Shown here: piece by piece, positions 33,590 through 45,573 of the stretch | Layout: each line of letters opens with the position of its first letter | How positions within the stretch are numbered: position 1 is the stretch's first letter | From: Amblyomma americanum | Lineage: Eukaryota > Arthropoda > Arachnida > Ixodida > Ixodidae | Direction: 5' to 3' | DNA: 64,000 nucleotides | Assembly: GCF_052857255.1 (NCBI RefSeq) | Contig: NC_135502.1 | Span: 157,020,099 to 157,084,098, forward strand | Program-made: the position numbers and the translations under genes | The notes under the pieces: model-generated | Seen by the model: only the letters and a program-made list of their open reading frames with translations | Told to the model about the DNA's origin: nothing | The model's database searches: none

Positions 33590-34250
33590 ATGTTTTCAAA
33601 CATATTTAATACGAATTCAGACCTGGTACACTATTCGAAAGAAAAATTTAAAAGACAAGAAGTGCTTTCTTGTCTGTTTTACCAGAAAGAATAAAGCATA
33701 TTGAATCCCTGTACAACGTTACTTACGCTGTATTTCGTAAAGAAGCTACATGTAAGTATTTATACGTAACACTGTCATCTTATTGCTCATCAATGTACAT
33801 ATTGAAGACTTGGTGCGTAGAACTAGTATGCCACCGAATTTCATGCAAACAAATTTACATGTCAGTTTAAAAACTTCTGCCTATATGAGCTGCGTAAGAT
33901 CTGTTTTGGAATATGCCTTTGTGGTTTGACACTATTCGAAAAAATTCAAAACTATGCAGGTAGGCTTGTCTTGCGACGATTCAGAAGGAAGTAGAGTTTA
34001 GAAACCATGAAAGAGCAACTAGAATGGCGACTACTTGCGGCCTGCAGAACAAACATTAATGCTTAGACTGTGACATACAATAAAGCGGAATTAACAAATA
34101 CCACTCAAAAGCCCTCACTATGTTTACAGGCGCATTGACCACTGTCTTAAAATTCGCGAATATCACGTGAATACTGGCACCTATGAAAATTTCTTCGTTG
34201 TTGAAACAATGGATGAGTGGAATCGGTTGACATACACGTAAGTGTGTTGT
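33590..34250 (+). pseudogene. Jockey/CR1-like LINE reverse transcriptase, second part
   Basis: This is the continuation of the RT at 26640-27540. Pieces in order: KYLYVTLSSY (usual KYLGVxLSSDLSW), YMSCVRSVLEYAFVV (usual VRPILEYASxVW), then YRRIDHCLKIREYHVNTGTY and FFVVETMDEWNRL (usual FFPRTIxEWNxLP), which is the C-terminal signature of Jockey/CR1-type RTs. The stretch 33343-33590 between the gypsy LTR and this part holds no clear motif. Stops are frequent. Together with part one it shows one LINE split by a gypsy insertion. Confidence 0.75.
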
Positions 34251-34335
34251 GTGAATGAAGCTGTATTTTCTTCTATATTGTAACCGTCCTGCTTTAAAGC
34301 CTTCGGGCGCTGCAGGGTAAAGTTTGAATAAAGTT

Positions 34336-34610
34336 TTAAGAATGATTCCAATGGCCTGAAACTGTACGCAAGCAGAAAGAACAAATTGAAAGGGAAATTG
34401 TGGAAGCTTTTCTGATAGAAACATTGGACACAGGAACGTGTGTAAGTATGCCATATGTCGCGCTCACGAAAAGAAATTGATGTAATAGAAGTGCAGATGC
34501 GGGGTCATCGCCAAGGGCACGTGCAGGAATGCAGGAAGCGTTTGTGGTTATTTGGTTGTCTAGGTTTAGGTGTATACATTCGCCTCTCTTATGAGAAATC
34601 AACATTTGTA
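34336..34610 (-). repeat. Second copy of the Penelope-like leader repeat
   Basis: On the minus strand ACACCTAAAC, ACCCCGCATCTG and ATCAATTTC occur in the same order as at 24150-24470. No RT is found next to it, so this is a fragment. Confidence 0.55.
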
Positions 34611-35514
34611 AATTGGCGCTGGTTACCTGTGTCGTTAGTAATTCTGTATACTTTTGTTTCTATGTAGCGCATGTTTCCAATATGATCAAACAACTCTACC
34701 ACGTGTGAGAATTGTTTGCAGTGTAAACCTAGCATACACAAGACGCCACACGTAGCTTGATAAATTTCAAATGGTTGTTTTTTCGTCTCCATTCTAACAA
34801 TTAATCAGCATAAAACATATTACACTATTAATTTCTTATTACGAAACTTCATAAATGAAGGAAATCAGTAAGTAGAAACACTGCTCTGTGCGTTCCTCAG
34901 GGTTATTCTTACGTATGCCATAGCAAACCGCTTAATTCCCAACTATTTTCTTCTGGATAGCTTAACGAGCTAAAATAATGCAGGATTGCACTTAAGTATG
35001 CTTAAGAGCGGAATGTGCAGGCCCTTCCCTGTCCTTTCTTTCTTTCTTCATTTTTTTTTGTTTCCCGCCTTTTTATGCTTGTTTTTGTTTTCTAAAGTAT
35101 TTTATTTCCTTATTTTTATTTTTATCTTCTGAATATTTATGTCACTTTTCTTCCTTCTTTTTTATTTTAATACATTTATGTTGCTTAAGAATTGTTGCTT
35201 AATGAACTTACCATGCAACTTATGATTGATAGTTTCTGCGGACAACTTCCCTCTAAAAACTTTCGTCTACAACTTCCGTCCACGCCACTTATGAGCCAAG
35301 GAAGGCTTACGCCTTAATAAGTTCAGGCAGTCGTAAGTGACAGTAGCATAAGTTTCTCGCGCACCTTCTGCCGTCGCCATTAAGTCCCGTTCCACACGAC
35401 GCTCTTTAATTCAAAGCTATTAGTCCACTGCTATTTACCAGGGTGGGATTGGTGAGCACTTTCTAAGTTAGCGTGCACGTTACACGAATTCAACGAAAGT
35501 AGAATAATCTGCAG
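34611..35514. other. Non-coding, with a T-rich tract
   Basis: AT-rich. 35030-35180 is a pyrimidine/T-rich run (TTTCTTTCTTTC type) without repeat boundaries. No gene is supported. Confidence 0.5.
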
Positions 35515-35600
35515 CTGTTAACGTAGTTTAGTTGGTAGAGCACCGTGCGCGAAATTCGAGGTGATGAATTGGGATCGCATCGGCGACGTGATTGTTTTTC
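35515..35600 (+). repeat. Decayed tRNA-derived SINE head
   Basis: TAGTTTAGTTGGTAGAGCAC is a near-perfect A box. It is followed by GTGCGCGAAATTCGAGG and a broken B box (GAATTGGGATCGC). The T-rich sequence to about 35830 may be its body. It resembles a common tick SINE from memory. Confidence 0.6.
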
Positions 35601-37002
35601 TTTTAACTTTTATTCAATTTTCGCCCAACCTAAAAGAATTGCACTATGTAGTTACCATTAACACCAGAACTAAAAGAATAGTAAGTAGGGAGAAACTCTA
35701 TTTGATTTTTTTTTGTTTTCTATGGCTTTTTTACGACTTGTTTACAAACTTACAAAACTTTTACGCTGTGACCTCTTGGTGGACTACAAAACTGATGGCT
35801 AGAACGAGCAGTAAAGACAACCAAGGAACCCAATAATCACAATGCTTGTGTTTCTTAGTGTCCCGAAAAAAGTTTGATCTCACTTCTCTGCCCGATCACC
35901 CGAAATGATCCGCGGTCCTTCAAACCTGTAATATTTAGTGCTTTATTTATAATTATTCAATGATTTACTTTGAAGAGCGTGGACAATTTTCCATCTTCTT
36001 TATTGCTGGTGCTTTAAGATTCGGCAACCAAGAAAATGACTAGCATGATATTTTTATTCCACTTGCCACACAATGTAATCTCTCGCATTGATCTTTTTGG
36101 TCTGGAGGGCAAATATTACCTCATTTAGTTCGATGTCAATGACAGTAGATTGTTGTGTTGTGTTGCGTTTTATGACACACAGGCAAGTAAGGCGGTCATG
36201 TGCCAAGCCCGAAAGTATAGGAGAAATTTTCTGGGTAATTTTGAAGAAATTAGGAAAATTTCCAGTGCTTTAGATTGCTTAAATTGCTAGAATTACCTCC
36301 TGATGACGAAGGAAAGGTTTTAGAAATTGGTGCTAATTAAATTTTTAAACGGGGTCGGGTAACCTCAGCGACCATCCTTGCCCGGGCACGAATCTCGAGG
36401 CTCCAAACCAATCAAATAAACACTTCAGACCTTTTCTCAGGAATGAGGAATGGCTTAGGCATATCAGGCGAAGCCCTGGGTGATTATTTACATTTCTTGA
36501 AGCAAACGTCAAGTTAAAAAAACTAAAACCGCAAGACATCTGAGCAATTGCAATATCACCCAAGAGCAGCGCAGGGTCAAAAGGGATGCATTCATTATAA
36601 AATGTAGACCGATTTGTCCTTAGCTTTTTCAGTTCAGAGCACGAAAATACAATGCGTTTTGCTGTATCTTCAACTCCACGTGTGGAAACTGGTTTGTCTT
36701 TTTTTCGTTAGCAGAAAGTTGTGAGTAATGTGCGTGTAGCCGATATGGAGACCGCAGATAGTTCTTTGAAACGTTTCTGGTGGGAACGCGTATAACTGGC
36801 TTTACGAACTGCATTTTGTTATTTAATGCATTGTTGTAAGCGGATTTCTATTTTTCATTGCGTTAAGGCGTATTAAGAGTAGCAAACATTAAAGGGTAGA
36901 TTTACTTACATAATTTGCTTGTCACGATAGAAAGCATCGCACAAATCTGATTTTTCGTTACCTTTTACGCTGAAATAACTTGTTTGAAAGCAGTTTTCTG
37001 TT
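35601..37002. other. Non-coding stretch, possible retroelement scrap
   Basis: Plus-strand translation of 36590-36830 is open for some length (METADSSLKRFWWERV) and faintly recalls the linker of BEL/Pao polyproteins, where RFWELE is usual. That is too weak to call. Confidence 0.35.
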
Positions 37003-37330
37003 TTATCCTTGAGTTATGGCGGTTATTATGTTGTGTGTGATGCCGCCAAGTAGCAGAGTCATTGCAGTTTTAGAGTTAACAGCTGTGAGCGCACTAAGAG
37101 AATCCGTGTAAATAACACTGGTTGCGAGGCTCTCATTTGCAATTTTTTCTACGGCTACATAGATGGCGTAACAATCGGCCGCGACGAAGGATGCGCACTG
37201 TGGAAGTATCACTATTTTATTCCAATTCCCCTGTTCCACTGCGCTTTCGATGTAAGCATCTGCTTTTGAACCATCGAAATTAACAGCTGTGAAAGCACTG
37301 TATTTTTACTCGACTATAAGAAACTCCTGT
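37003..37330 (-). pseudogene. LINE RNase H domain fragment
   Basis: Minus-strand translation: FDGSKADAYIE (the DGS motif that carries the first acid), then ASFVAADCYAIYVAVEKI (usual TAExYAIYxAVEK, the Glu replaced by Asp) and VIYTDSLSALTAV (usual IYTDSxSAL, with the third acid). These are the three blocks of the RNase H found after the RT of I/R1/Jockey-type LINEs. The fragment ends near ITQG, and no RT is found upstream. Isolated relic. Confidence 0.65.
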
Positions 37331-38218
37331 ATTACGCCTTGCGAAATTTGTTTATTGTGGAACTGTTTACTGTGGAACGGCTGTTTTCTATGCCTTAGGT
37401 ATTTTTTTTTTCTAGTAGTATTTTGTAAACGAAATTCAACAGTGCTCTAGAGGCACTGTTAAATGATGGGAAAGCATTTCTTTGTGTATCTAATCGGATC
37501 ATGGAGCAGTTTTTTCCGACGTAACAATAATATTTATTTCCTAGAGAGCAATTAAATTGTTGTATTGTCCTTCCCACCTCCACTTATGGAAAGTCTTTGA
37601 CTTCGGCAATATTTTTGTTTTAAAAATGACTGCGTAACACAGGAAAATGCAGCGAAATGTTCCCTCAAACCGTTTTCCTATTCTCATATGCATGCTTGTG
37701 TGTCAAGTGTTGTCAGAAGAGGAATTGTGAACGATGAGAAGTTTACTTTCAATTTTCGAACCTACCCTCACATTTTTTTAGATGTGGCTTGAATGTTAAT
37801 AGATAAAAGATCTCTGCCAAGAGGCCTTCTCGTCACTGCGACGGATGCACCGAGCTTTAGCTCTCGCATTTTTAAAATTTACGAAATTCTCTAGTGTTGA
37901 TCGCTTGTAATATTTACCCGAAGCTCTATTTTGTTTCCTTTTTACTTCCCTTCGTTCTGTTGTGGACCACACTTACTGGTTTTGCAGGACCACTCCTGAA
38001 GCCCGTGGAATAGCTAAGTGTGCAGCAGTTGCGACCCAATTTGTGGACTTTCGTTTATCTGATCGACGCAGAGATTTTATAAATCGATTTTTTGTATCGT
38101 AGCTGTCGCTGTAAAAAGATGCCAATCTACAAAATGAAGCTTTCAACCACTCGATTTTGTTGGGCTGATTTCCGCTGGAGAGGTTAAAGCTATTAATACA
38201 GGGAGGTTATAACTGCCT
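37331..38218. other. Non-coding stretch, nothing recognised
   Basis: AT-rich sequence leading up to the 3' LTR of element I. No gene, tRNA-like or terminal-repeat signal was found. Confidence 0.5.
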
Positions 38219-38832
38219 TATGGGATGATGACAGCTATTCTCGTAATAATGCGCAAAGTGCTAGAAGCAGTAGTCGCTCTCAAGCATCATCGTGTCAGTC
38301 CTAGCAGTCAGCGCTGAGAGCCCCAACCAGCGGTGCGGTAAGTCAAAACCACGGCGGATTCGGGATAGAGGGGACAAACACGAGTATTCTAATCGGAGGA
38401 GCTTTCATTGCTCCCGACAAATGCAAACAGCAGCAACAAAAACAGCCGCCGCAACGAGGGAGTGTTCCGCTCACATAGGGGTGAAAACCTTAAAAAGGCG
38501 CGAACACACACAAAATGGCGGAGGAGGAAGGTACCGCTCTCCTCGCGTGGCTCCTCGTTCACGGCCCGCGGCGGTGAAGTCACACGCAGTGGTCGGGCGA
38601 TAACGGCAGCGTTCTCCGTGTCCGTGGCAGATCTGCATCCGTGCGTGTGCACAGCTCCCGCCAGCAGACGACCCAGCCTCGGGAGAAACGCCCCTTCTCC
38701 CGGGCTGCGCAGAGGAGGCGGAGGCCAGCGTCAGTGCCCTCACTCGCAAACCTCCCGAATGGCGCCAGAACATTGCGTGATAATTACGCGCTGCCATTAC
38801 TATGGGACAGGGGATTCGCGTGTATCCCCACA
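38219..38832 (-). repeat. 3' LTR of element I (about 614 bp)
   Basis: The minus-strand start TGTGGGGATACACG at 38832 follows the purine run ACGGGGGGA. The other end is TATGGGATGATG (plus, 38219). Homologous LTRs lie at 50454-51101 and 59078-59756. Confidence 0.8.
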
Positions 38833-39669
38833 TCCCCCCGTACTTAAACCTACCCTTCGGTCGAGAAGCGACTTCGTTCTACGAGGGGTGTACCGAGTCA
38901 GGCGGGCGAAACGGTGTTTAATTTTAAAACCATTTACGTAAAGTTTCAGGTCGAGGCCACCGGTTTACCGTAGATGGCCGTGGACGCCAGGATAGGGAGC
39001 GAGTGCAGACGACCTTCATGGACGACCGTGGAGTCAATCAAGTATTGAATAGGGTCGATGACCGCAGGTACCGCTTCGATGGCCAATCGGCCAGGGCAGC
39101 TTTCAAGGGACGCGCGGGCGGCAGGCAGGCTCGGGCAATTACGCACCGTGTTGTCCCTTTGCATAGCGTACAGCAAGCCTCCACTCAGCTGGTTGCTGCG
39201 CTCGCTCTTGGCTCGGCCTCTTTTTCTTTCGGCGGGGGTGGCAAAGACACGTCGATTCATTTTTCCGCGACCACCAAGAGCTTGCGAGGCGGGCCCAGCG
39301 GGGTACCAAGCTGCTCTCGTGGGCGAAGCCGCTGCCACGGGGACCGGGACAAGCCAAGGCGGCTCCTCTGCTGCAGTTTTCGCCGGCGCTGGTTTCCCCG
39401 AATTCTCACTCCCTCGTCCCGCTGCCAATCGGAAGCGGTTTTTCGGCATGGTTGTTCGGCAATCAAGGCGGGCTCTTGGTTATGAAGTGCAGCCGGTTTC
39501 CCAAACCGCCTCGTTTTGGATGTCCGAAGCAGCAACATTCGTCTGAGCGTCCGCAAGCTCTCCCACGGGCTCGCTGCGAAGCCTGGCCTGCGGCTCCAAG
39601 GCCGGCTTTTCTTTCTAGTCACTTTCCCATTTTACATTTCTTAGTTTACGTTAATCTAACCCCGCTCGG

Positions 39670-40960
39670 TCATTTTGTAAGAGAAAGCGCGTGCTCGCTC
39701 GGGAAGCCACACTGCGAAATATGGAAGGGGTCTTCAGTCCATATTAAGCCGGAGAAATTAGTCCCAGCGCGTTGGTCAGAGTTCTGCCGTGGGCGCAAGT
39801 TGTAACGAGCCGCTGGGATCTGTTGTTGAGCCTTGCCTCTCGGTGTGGCTGCCTGCTGTCGCCTGAGCGCGTTCTCCACAGGCCACTCATTCCCTATGTC
39901 AAAGTAAGGTTTTAGGTCACAGAAAGGCACGGGTCGCCGGTCGGTCTTAGCGTCAAATCCGCCATCCTGCAGACGAAAAAGGAAAGTTACTCCCTAACTG
40001 CATACAGACCCCTTTATTTCGGCGCCAGAGAAGCAGCGAATTTCTTATTGGCGTCACTGAGCACGTGATTGCGCCTCAACACCAAGGCACCCGGTGTGTA
40101 GTGAATTTCCCGGTGAGAGCGACCATACTGCGCTTTCTGCTGGGCCCGAGCAGTGCACAGACTCTGGCGGGCTTTGAGTAAAAGCCCCGTCATCCTCGCG
40201 CGCACCCCGGTCGCGTTGTCGGCGCGTGCAGTCGAAGCAATTGGGGTGGTGCTGCGAACCTGGAGAGTAAGTTCTATTGGGTTTGTCAGCGCCCTGTCAA
40301 GGTTGAGAGCAGCAGGTATACCCAGTCGAGCGGTTCACGGTCTACCAGAGAGCAAACCTAATCTCGGGGAGACAGTTGTACAAGTCGCTGTGCGTCTCCC
40401 CAAATGCAATAAGCATTTGCTTAGTTTTGCGTTTCACGCGTTCCATTGGATTCGCCTGTGCGCGGTACGTGGTTGTTTGCCCGTGCTTACTGCCAAGGGC
40501 AACAACGAGTTCACGACGAGTTTTGCAGTTATGTACGATGCATTGTCCGTTATAAACTGCCCGGAGTAGCCCAAAGGTGTGAACACCTCGAACAGCTTAA
40601 CCATGATTACGCGTGCCGTCAGCTTTAGAAGTGTGAATAGTTCCACTCATTTGCTGAACTGGCATGTGAGAACGCGCAGAACTGATTACAACAGGTTGCC
40701 AATGACCCTGGCTATTGATCGGCTGCATGAAGCAGGGTGGGCGTCCACCACGCGGCTTGACCCTTTCACACACGTCGCATGCGCAGGCGTAGCGAATCAC
40801 ATCCCACTTATTGCCAGGACAGGTAGCCACGCGGCACAGCTTGAGGTAAGTCTTAGGGACTCTTGCATGCCTATCGAAGCGTGTGTCATGAAAGGAGCGT
40901 AAACGTGCTCCTCTCAACGTGCGTGGAATCACCACCTTGAAGGACTAATGTGTAACCTTC
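39670..40960 (-). pseudogene. Integrase of element I
   Basis: Minus-strand pieces: zinc-binding FHDTRFDRHARVPK and CACDVCERVKPRGG (about 40720-40880), then core motif FITDNASY with the second Asp, then C-terminal HYTPGALVLRRNHVLSDANK (40014-40205) and a tail, CDLKPYFDIGNEWPVENALR (39670-39930), like the end of pol in this family. The first catalytic Asp region and the Glu region are frameshifted. At least three frames are needed to follow it. It would have catalysed insertion of the cDNA; it cannot now. Confidence 0.7.
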
Positions 40961-41004
40961 CCGGAGGGGATATGTCCATCGCGCTCACAGCATTACCAGC
41001 TGTA

Positions 41005-41770
41005 TTAGACCGCCCCGCACAGACACCAATACCAGTGGCCGCCATGTGCCCAGCTCCCAGATCCATCAAACAATTTTCGACAAAATGGATACTCCCGCTT
41101 TGCCTTCAATAGCTCCTTTCTGTTGAAAACGCTCACCACTGAGCTGAAGAAGTCCAAGTGGTTCACGCTTTCGCTCTGGGAAGGTGAGTTGTCCCTTCCT
41201 TCAGGGCGATGGGTGAGCTTCGCGGCAGTCGCGCTGCTCCGCCTGTCGGGCACGGTGGAGTGGGTACTGGTATTACTTCCCAGGCCGTCAACGGGCGCGC
41301 GCCAAAGCGCGTCCGCCACCACGTCGTTCTTAACCCTCCTTGTGTGGCGCATGGTAAACTCATCACGCTGAAGGAGTAGCGCCGATCGCGCTAGGCATCC
41401 GCTCGGCTCGCCTAGGCGCCTCAGCCATATGTAAGTGCCATGGGATCAGTCTCAGTCACAAAGACGACTTCGTCCACGTAATAGTCTAACTTCCGCAGAG
41501 CGAAGATAATTTCGAGACATTTTTTTTCTGTCAAGGAATGGTTTCTCTATTCGGGCGTTAATGAGCGGCTGGCGAACGCCACCAACCTCAGGCGACCTTC
41601 GTGCTCTTGAAGCAGGACTACTCAAAAGCCCAGGTCACAAGCATCCGTATAGATCACAAATTCCCTGTTCAGGTCAGGCAGCCTCAGCTCTGTGGTGCCG
41701 CCTCTTGCTTAGGTCCCCGATGCCACTTCACACCTTTCCTCAACAACGTCGTTAAAGGGTCTGCGAAACA
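41005..41770 (-). pseudogene. RNase H and end of RT, element I
   Basis: Minus-strand order: RLPDLNREFVIYTDACDLGF, the RNase H start with its Asp; VAFASRSLTPE; EKKCLEIIFALRKLDYYVDE; then MRHTRRVKNDVVADALWRAP, the usual RNase H end. Several stops. The RT before it survives only as about 80 bp. Confidence 0.7.
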
Positions 41771-41780
41771 TTGCTTGAAC

Positions 41781-42185
41781 TCATGCCGGTTACACTTCAG
41801 ATACAATCTTTATGTCACACAGGTGCTGACTCAAAAAGAATTACGAGAATTGATGCATAGGAGCGGGAGTTAATGGATGAAGAAATTTCAAAATACAAGC
41901 AAAGAAAATGCTGCCCTCAACTCGATGATCGCGCAGCATCCCGGTCCCATTTCCCTCTCGCAATGACGACACTTGGGGGGACCAATCAAAACAGCCCATC
42001 TGAGCACGCCGCGGAAGTTTGCACTTCATGGTTGCCTGTTCTCAGTAACTTGTTCATACTAAGGTTGGCTGCGTCGTTTCCATGGTTAGAGCGTCGTTTC
42101 TATGTTTCCAACAATCACCTGAACGCACAGCTGGCCCAGGGATGCTTCGTCGTCACGTCAACCGTGCAGAAGGGAACATTGAACA
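41781..42185. other. Junction region, nothing recognised
   Basis: Starts where element I loses similarity to element III. No terminal repeats and no domain. Confidence 0.45.
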
Positions 42186-42398
42186 ATGGCCTTTCCTGAT
42201 TTATCCGAGCTCGTTCGCGAGATATTGCGACGGAGTAACGACCTGCGCGTTGTTCCCTATGGGGATACGCCAAGAAAGGACGACGTGATCCGAGCTAGCC
42301 CACCAATCACCACTCTGAGCGGCGTTGACGCCGCCATTCATCCAGCTACTCCGCCACCGCACGGTGACCCTCCACAAGCAGACAATGTGCACTGCTAA
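42186..42398 (+). CDS. Small ORF of unknown function (70 aa)
   Basis: The frame reads MAFPDLSELVREILRRSNDL, continues as a moderately charged, proline-containing peptide, and ends NVHC. It lies about 325 bp before the P2X7-like exon on the same strand, so it could be a first exon, but I see no convincing donor site and its sequence is not like the usual start of that family. It has no signal peptide, membrane segment or known motif. It may be chance; codon use was not tested. Confidence 0.25.
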   Translation: MAFPDLSELVREILRRSNDLRVVPYGDTPRKDDVIRASPPITTLSGVDAAIHPATPPPHGDPPQADNVHC

Positions 42399-42722
42399 AT
42401 GTGGAACGAATGGCTTTTTTTTCTATGCGTTCTTCCTTGGCGCCAAAACGAACGCTTGTGCACAGCAGTGGCTTGATCAGATCGATTCTGCGAAGCCGTT
42501 CTCAATATGTATGCGTGCCCAGTGAACATCGGACGATGTACGATGTACGCGCATGGACAGAGATAGCGCATGGAAAATTATTGCGTCGTGGCCATTGTCA
42601 AACTCCGAAACGTACCGACGGAGCCACTGTTATGTGATTACGTTCATTTCTAACCTCTAAAGATAAAATGTGTGGAGAAAAACACAACACTCCGAACATA
42701 AACAAAATGCTAATGCATCCAG

Positions 42723-44665
42723 GTGTACATGCGGCCAGTGTCAAGCTATCCTAAAGGCAGCGGAGCGGCTGTACTGCAGAGATCTCGCGCAGTGCGTATC
42801 CCGGTTGGACGGCAGCCTCTTCGAGGATGAGTATTTTTTCATCCTCTGTTTGGACACACAGATTCTGAAAGTCGCATACGGCGATCTTATTGAGAGGGGT
42901 CATGAGCACGACATGGATATCAACAAGTAGGTATTTCCCGAGCTGCATTACCTTTGAAAGACGCCAGCGCTAGTTTGCGGGTCTAATGTATTCCACATTT
43001 TTTTGTAATGAGGCCTCGTAACAGAGAAACTATGGCAATACCGCATTTGCTTCAAAAGTGAGTACTGTGCATCAGAAGCAGGCTGAACAGGTTTTCACAT
43101 TATATGGGGCTTGATCACAGGCCCAGGGACTCTGGAGTAGAGGGGGGGGGGGGGGGGTTGCCTTTCCGCTCCAACATTTTTCCACAAAAGGCACGCCTCT
43201 AGATCTCTGACATAACCTTCAAATTTAAGAAGCTATGAATGTAAAGCAGAGTGCGCTGAGCTTGTTGCCTTCTTAGCAAGCCTTAAAAAGTCTAATTTCA
43301 GTAACGTAAATTTCTTTGCCCAAAAAAATTGTTGACTGAGCGCTGTTCATGAGCATGATTACTAGCGTTGAAAGAGTATGGAAAAACTTTTAATCCAGTG
43401 AATCACTACTCATGTGTACATCTCTGTATATATAAAGTTACTAATTTCAAATTTTATATGGATAAGAAATACTCTTTTGAACAGTGAGGTAGGAATATAT
43501 GAACAGAAAATAAAAATTGAATAAACATTTAAATTAAGCATGGAATTAATAAAAAAACAACTTAAAAACTTGGAAGACTTGCCCCCACTCGAAAAAGTTC
43601 CGGAGTACCTGCACTACCTTTATAACATTTATAACATTATTATGCGTCTTCAGTTACCCGCCGCTGGCTATTCAGCGCAAGAAGCAAGTTGAACAGTTCA
43701 CATGCAAATATTGGCAGTCTTCTAATGTGCATGCCAAAGCAGACAGTATGCCATTTCTTTCACTGATGCAGTTTATTCATTTAAAATTATTGCATAATTT
43801 CAGGTGTATGTAATTTCAATAGTGTATATTGAATGTTTAGCCGCATCTGTAACGAATTGCATTCTGGTAGGAATAAAACTAAAAATTTCAGATTTTTTAC
43901 GGAACATCCCTGATAGCACAGAAGAAAATTTAACCCTCCCTGGAGATTAACTGCATAATTTTTGTCCGGTGCTAAATTTCTACTTCATGACTGTAGTGTG
44001 TTTTAAGAATGCTAGTTGTACTTTGTACCAAATTTTTAGAAAAATCATGATGTAAAAAATCGTCCATTTTAGGGCTCTTTAGAACGGTCATGCGTGCAAA
44101 GAAGTGAATGAATACAAGCACGTTTCGGAGCCGCACCAGAAATTATGCGTAATGTAATGGCGACCATCTTAAAAACTGTCTTCTGCATTCGTATCGCATG
44201 CCTGGCTTCAAGTGGTTGTGCGTGACGTATTGCAACAGGTTCTATGTATAGCCTCTAGCCGTTTTCGGCACATTATATCCCAGCAGCGACTAAAGCAGTC
44301 GCGAAGCAGGTTGCGTACTCTTTTGTGCACACTGTAACTCTAACGTCCAGAAGGAAATTCCACCATAAGCAGCAATGGAGACAATATACAGTGACACATT
44401 TCTGTCAGTGGAGTGTATGCTAGATATTATAGTCAAACGAATATGCACTAGATCTGAGTAATTCCAGATATCACAATATGACAGAGGTCTTTACTCTTTT
44501 CTTTCCAGATGATATCGTTACGTGGCGTACCGCCAGTTCACGCGATGGATATGGGGGCGGCTTGGTATTGGGCATCGCGAAGTCATCCCTTCGTGTACTG
44601 TGTCGATGATAAGAAAAATGTTCCCATCAGGATCGTACACAGACTTCAAACGCCCGAAACTATAA
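42723..44665 (+). pseudogene. P2X7-like zinc-binding domain gene, two exons
   Basis: Exon 1 is 42723-42926 (acceptor CATCCAG; donor AA/GTAGGT) and exon 2 is 44509-44665 (acceptor TTTCTTTCCAG; stop TAA). Exon 1 encodes CTCGQCQAILKAAERLYCRD with the paired cysteines, then FFILCLDTQILKVAYGDL. Exon 2 encodes YRYVAYRQFTRWIWGRLG, VIPSCTVSMIRKMFP and YTDFKRPKL. This is the order of the P2X purinoceptor 7-like cysteine domain that is multicopy in ticks. The intron phase is kept, but the second codon of exon 2 is TGA (44510-44512), where relatives have Arg; CGA to TGA by CpG decay would explain it. AATAAA follows at 44674. No first exon is identified. It is a recent pseudogene, or the stop is avoided by a splice choice I cannot see. 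Confidence 0.6.
43142..43157 (+). repeat. Poly-G run (16 nt) in the P2X7-like intron
   Basis: Sixteen G in a row, in an AT-rich intron. Such runs are unstable and error-prone in sequencing. Confidence 0.9.
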
Positions 44666-45573
44666 AGGGCCAAAATAAAAATATGTAACTTTCCATAAAA
44701 TCTGTGCGATCAACAATGAAGCTTCGTTTAGTTATAATGCGAATAACCTGCACCCCAGCATTGCTACATGTGGTACTCTAAGCCACGAAGCAAACAGTAT
44801 TCCAGACACTGACAGAACATAAAAGAAATCATAGATGTGTAACTTTGCTTTCGTTCAAGGCCCATCGTTATAGGGTGTACACTTTTCAAAATTGTGAGGC
44901 CAAATATGAGTCCCCTGCCTTTCAGCGGAGTGAGAAGCCAGTCTCTCTTGCACCAGCAATGTACTTTGGGAAGCCTCTTTTTGTGCCCCTCCCACTTCGG
45001 GAACCCATTTCTGTGTGTGTTTCACGGCCCTGCCAAAAATAACATAGTTCTGACAGCAAGGTAAAAGTTCCTCCGGCATTGCACTACTTTCTTCTTTAGC
45101 ATGACCAACTGTTCAATGTCAATAGCATACCAAGAAATACAAAAGGTCTGTCTTCCTGATGTGTTTCATGCACAACCCCTAATCCTTGCTGCAGAGCCTA
45201 CTGAAGCTAAAAACACCCGATTCAAGGTAGCAAGGCAAAGCAACTCTTAGTTGCAATGGCGATGCCTAAGAATGACTCCAGCATGTTAAGGCTACACAGC
45301 GCATGCCTGAAGCGCACCCGATTTATACTGCTGTGGGAGCACAGGTAAAGCACACAATAAGGTATTGCCCTGAAGCCACTACTCGACAACCTGCCAGCAT
45401 GCCAAATCCCAGTGCAACACATGCAGCAACATCAGGCATTAAGCAGAATAAGCAAAAGCAGACGAAGCAACCTGTAAACACTGTTAGGAACAGTGTCACT
45501 TAGTGGTTACGGCTGTCACAAAGACAGCGGAAAGGGCTTGTAAAAAGAATCTGTTTACTGGGCAGACCTGCGC
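44666..45573. other. Non-coding flank between P2X7-like gene and element II
   Basis: AATAAA at 44674-44679 could end the P2X7-like transcript. Otherwise nothing is recognised. GCGC at 45570-45573 is the likely target duplication of element II. Confidence 0.5.

Larger units (their letters stand above)
38219..41780 (-). mobile_element. Ty3/gypsy element I, 5'-truncated
   Basis: Minus strand: the end of RT, RNase H, integrase, a non-coding 3' region (38833-39670) and a 3' LTR. It is the same family as element III, which it matches across 50454-54150. Similarity ends near 41780, where element III continues into RT. No 5' LTR is present, so the 5' half is lost by truncation or deletion. Many frameshifts make all products inactive. 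Confidence 0.8.

Noticed and set aside
24150..34610. CRISPR array, operon or bacterial genes
   Set aside because: There are no spacer-repeat arrays, ribosome-binding sites or dense coding; introns, LTRs and SINEs show this is eukaryotic nuclear DNA.
36590..36830. BEL/Pao polyprotein fragment
   Set aside because: Only one short stretch (LKRFWWERV) resembles the family; without a profile search it is not supportable.
42186..42398. First exon of the P2X7-like gene
   Set aside because: The distance is right, but there is no convincing splice donor and the peptide lacks the usual N-terminal features. It is kept only as a low-confidence small ORF.
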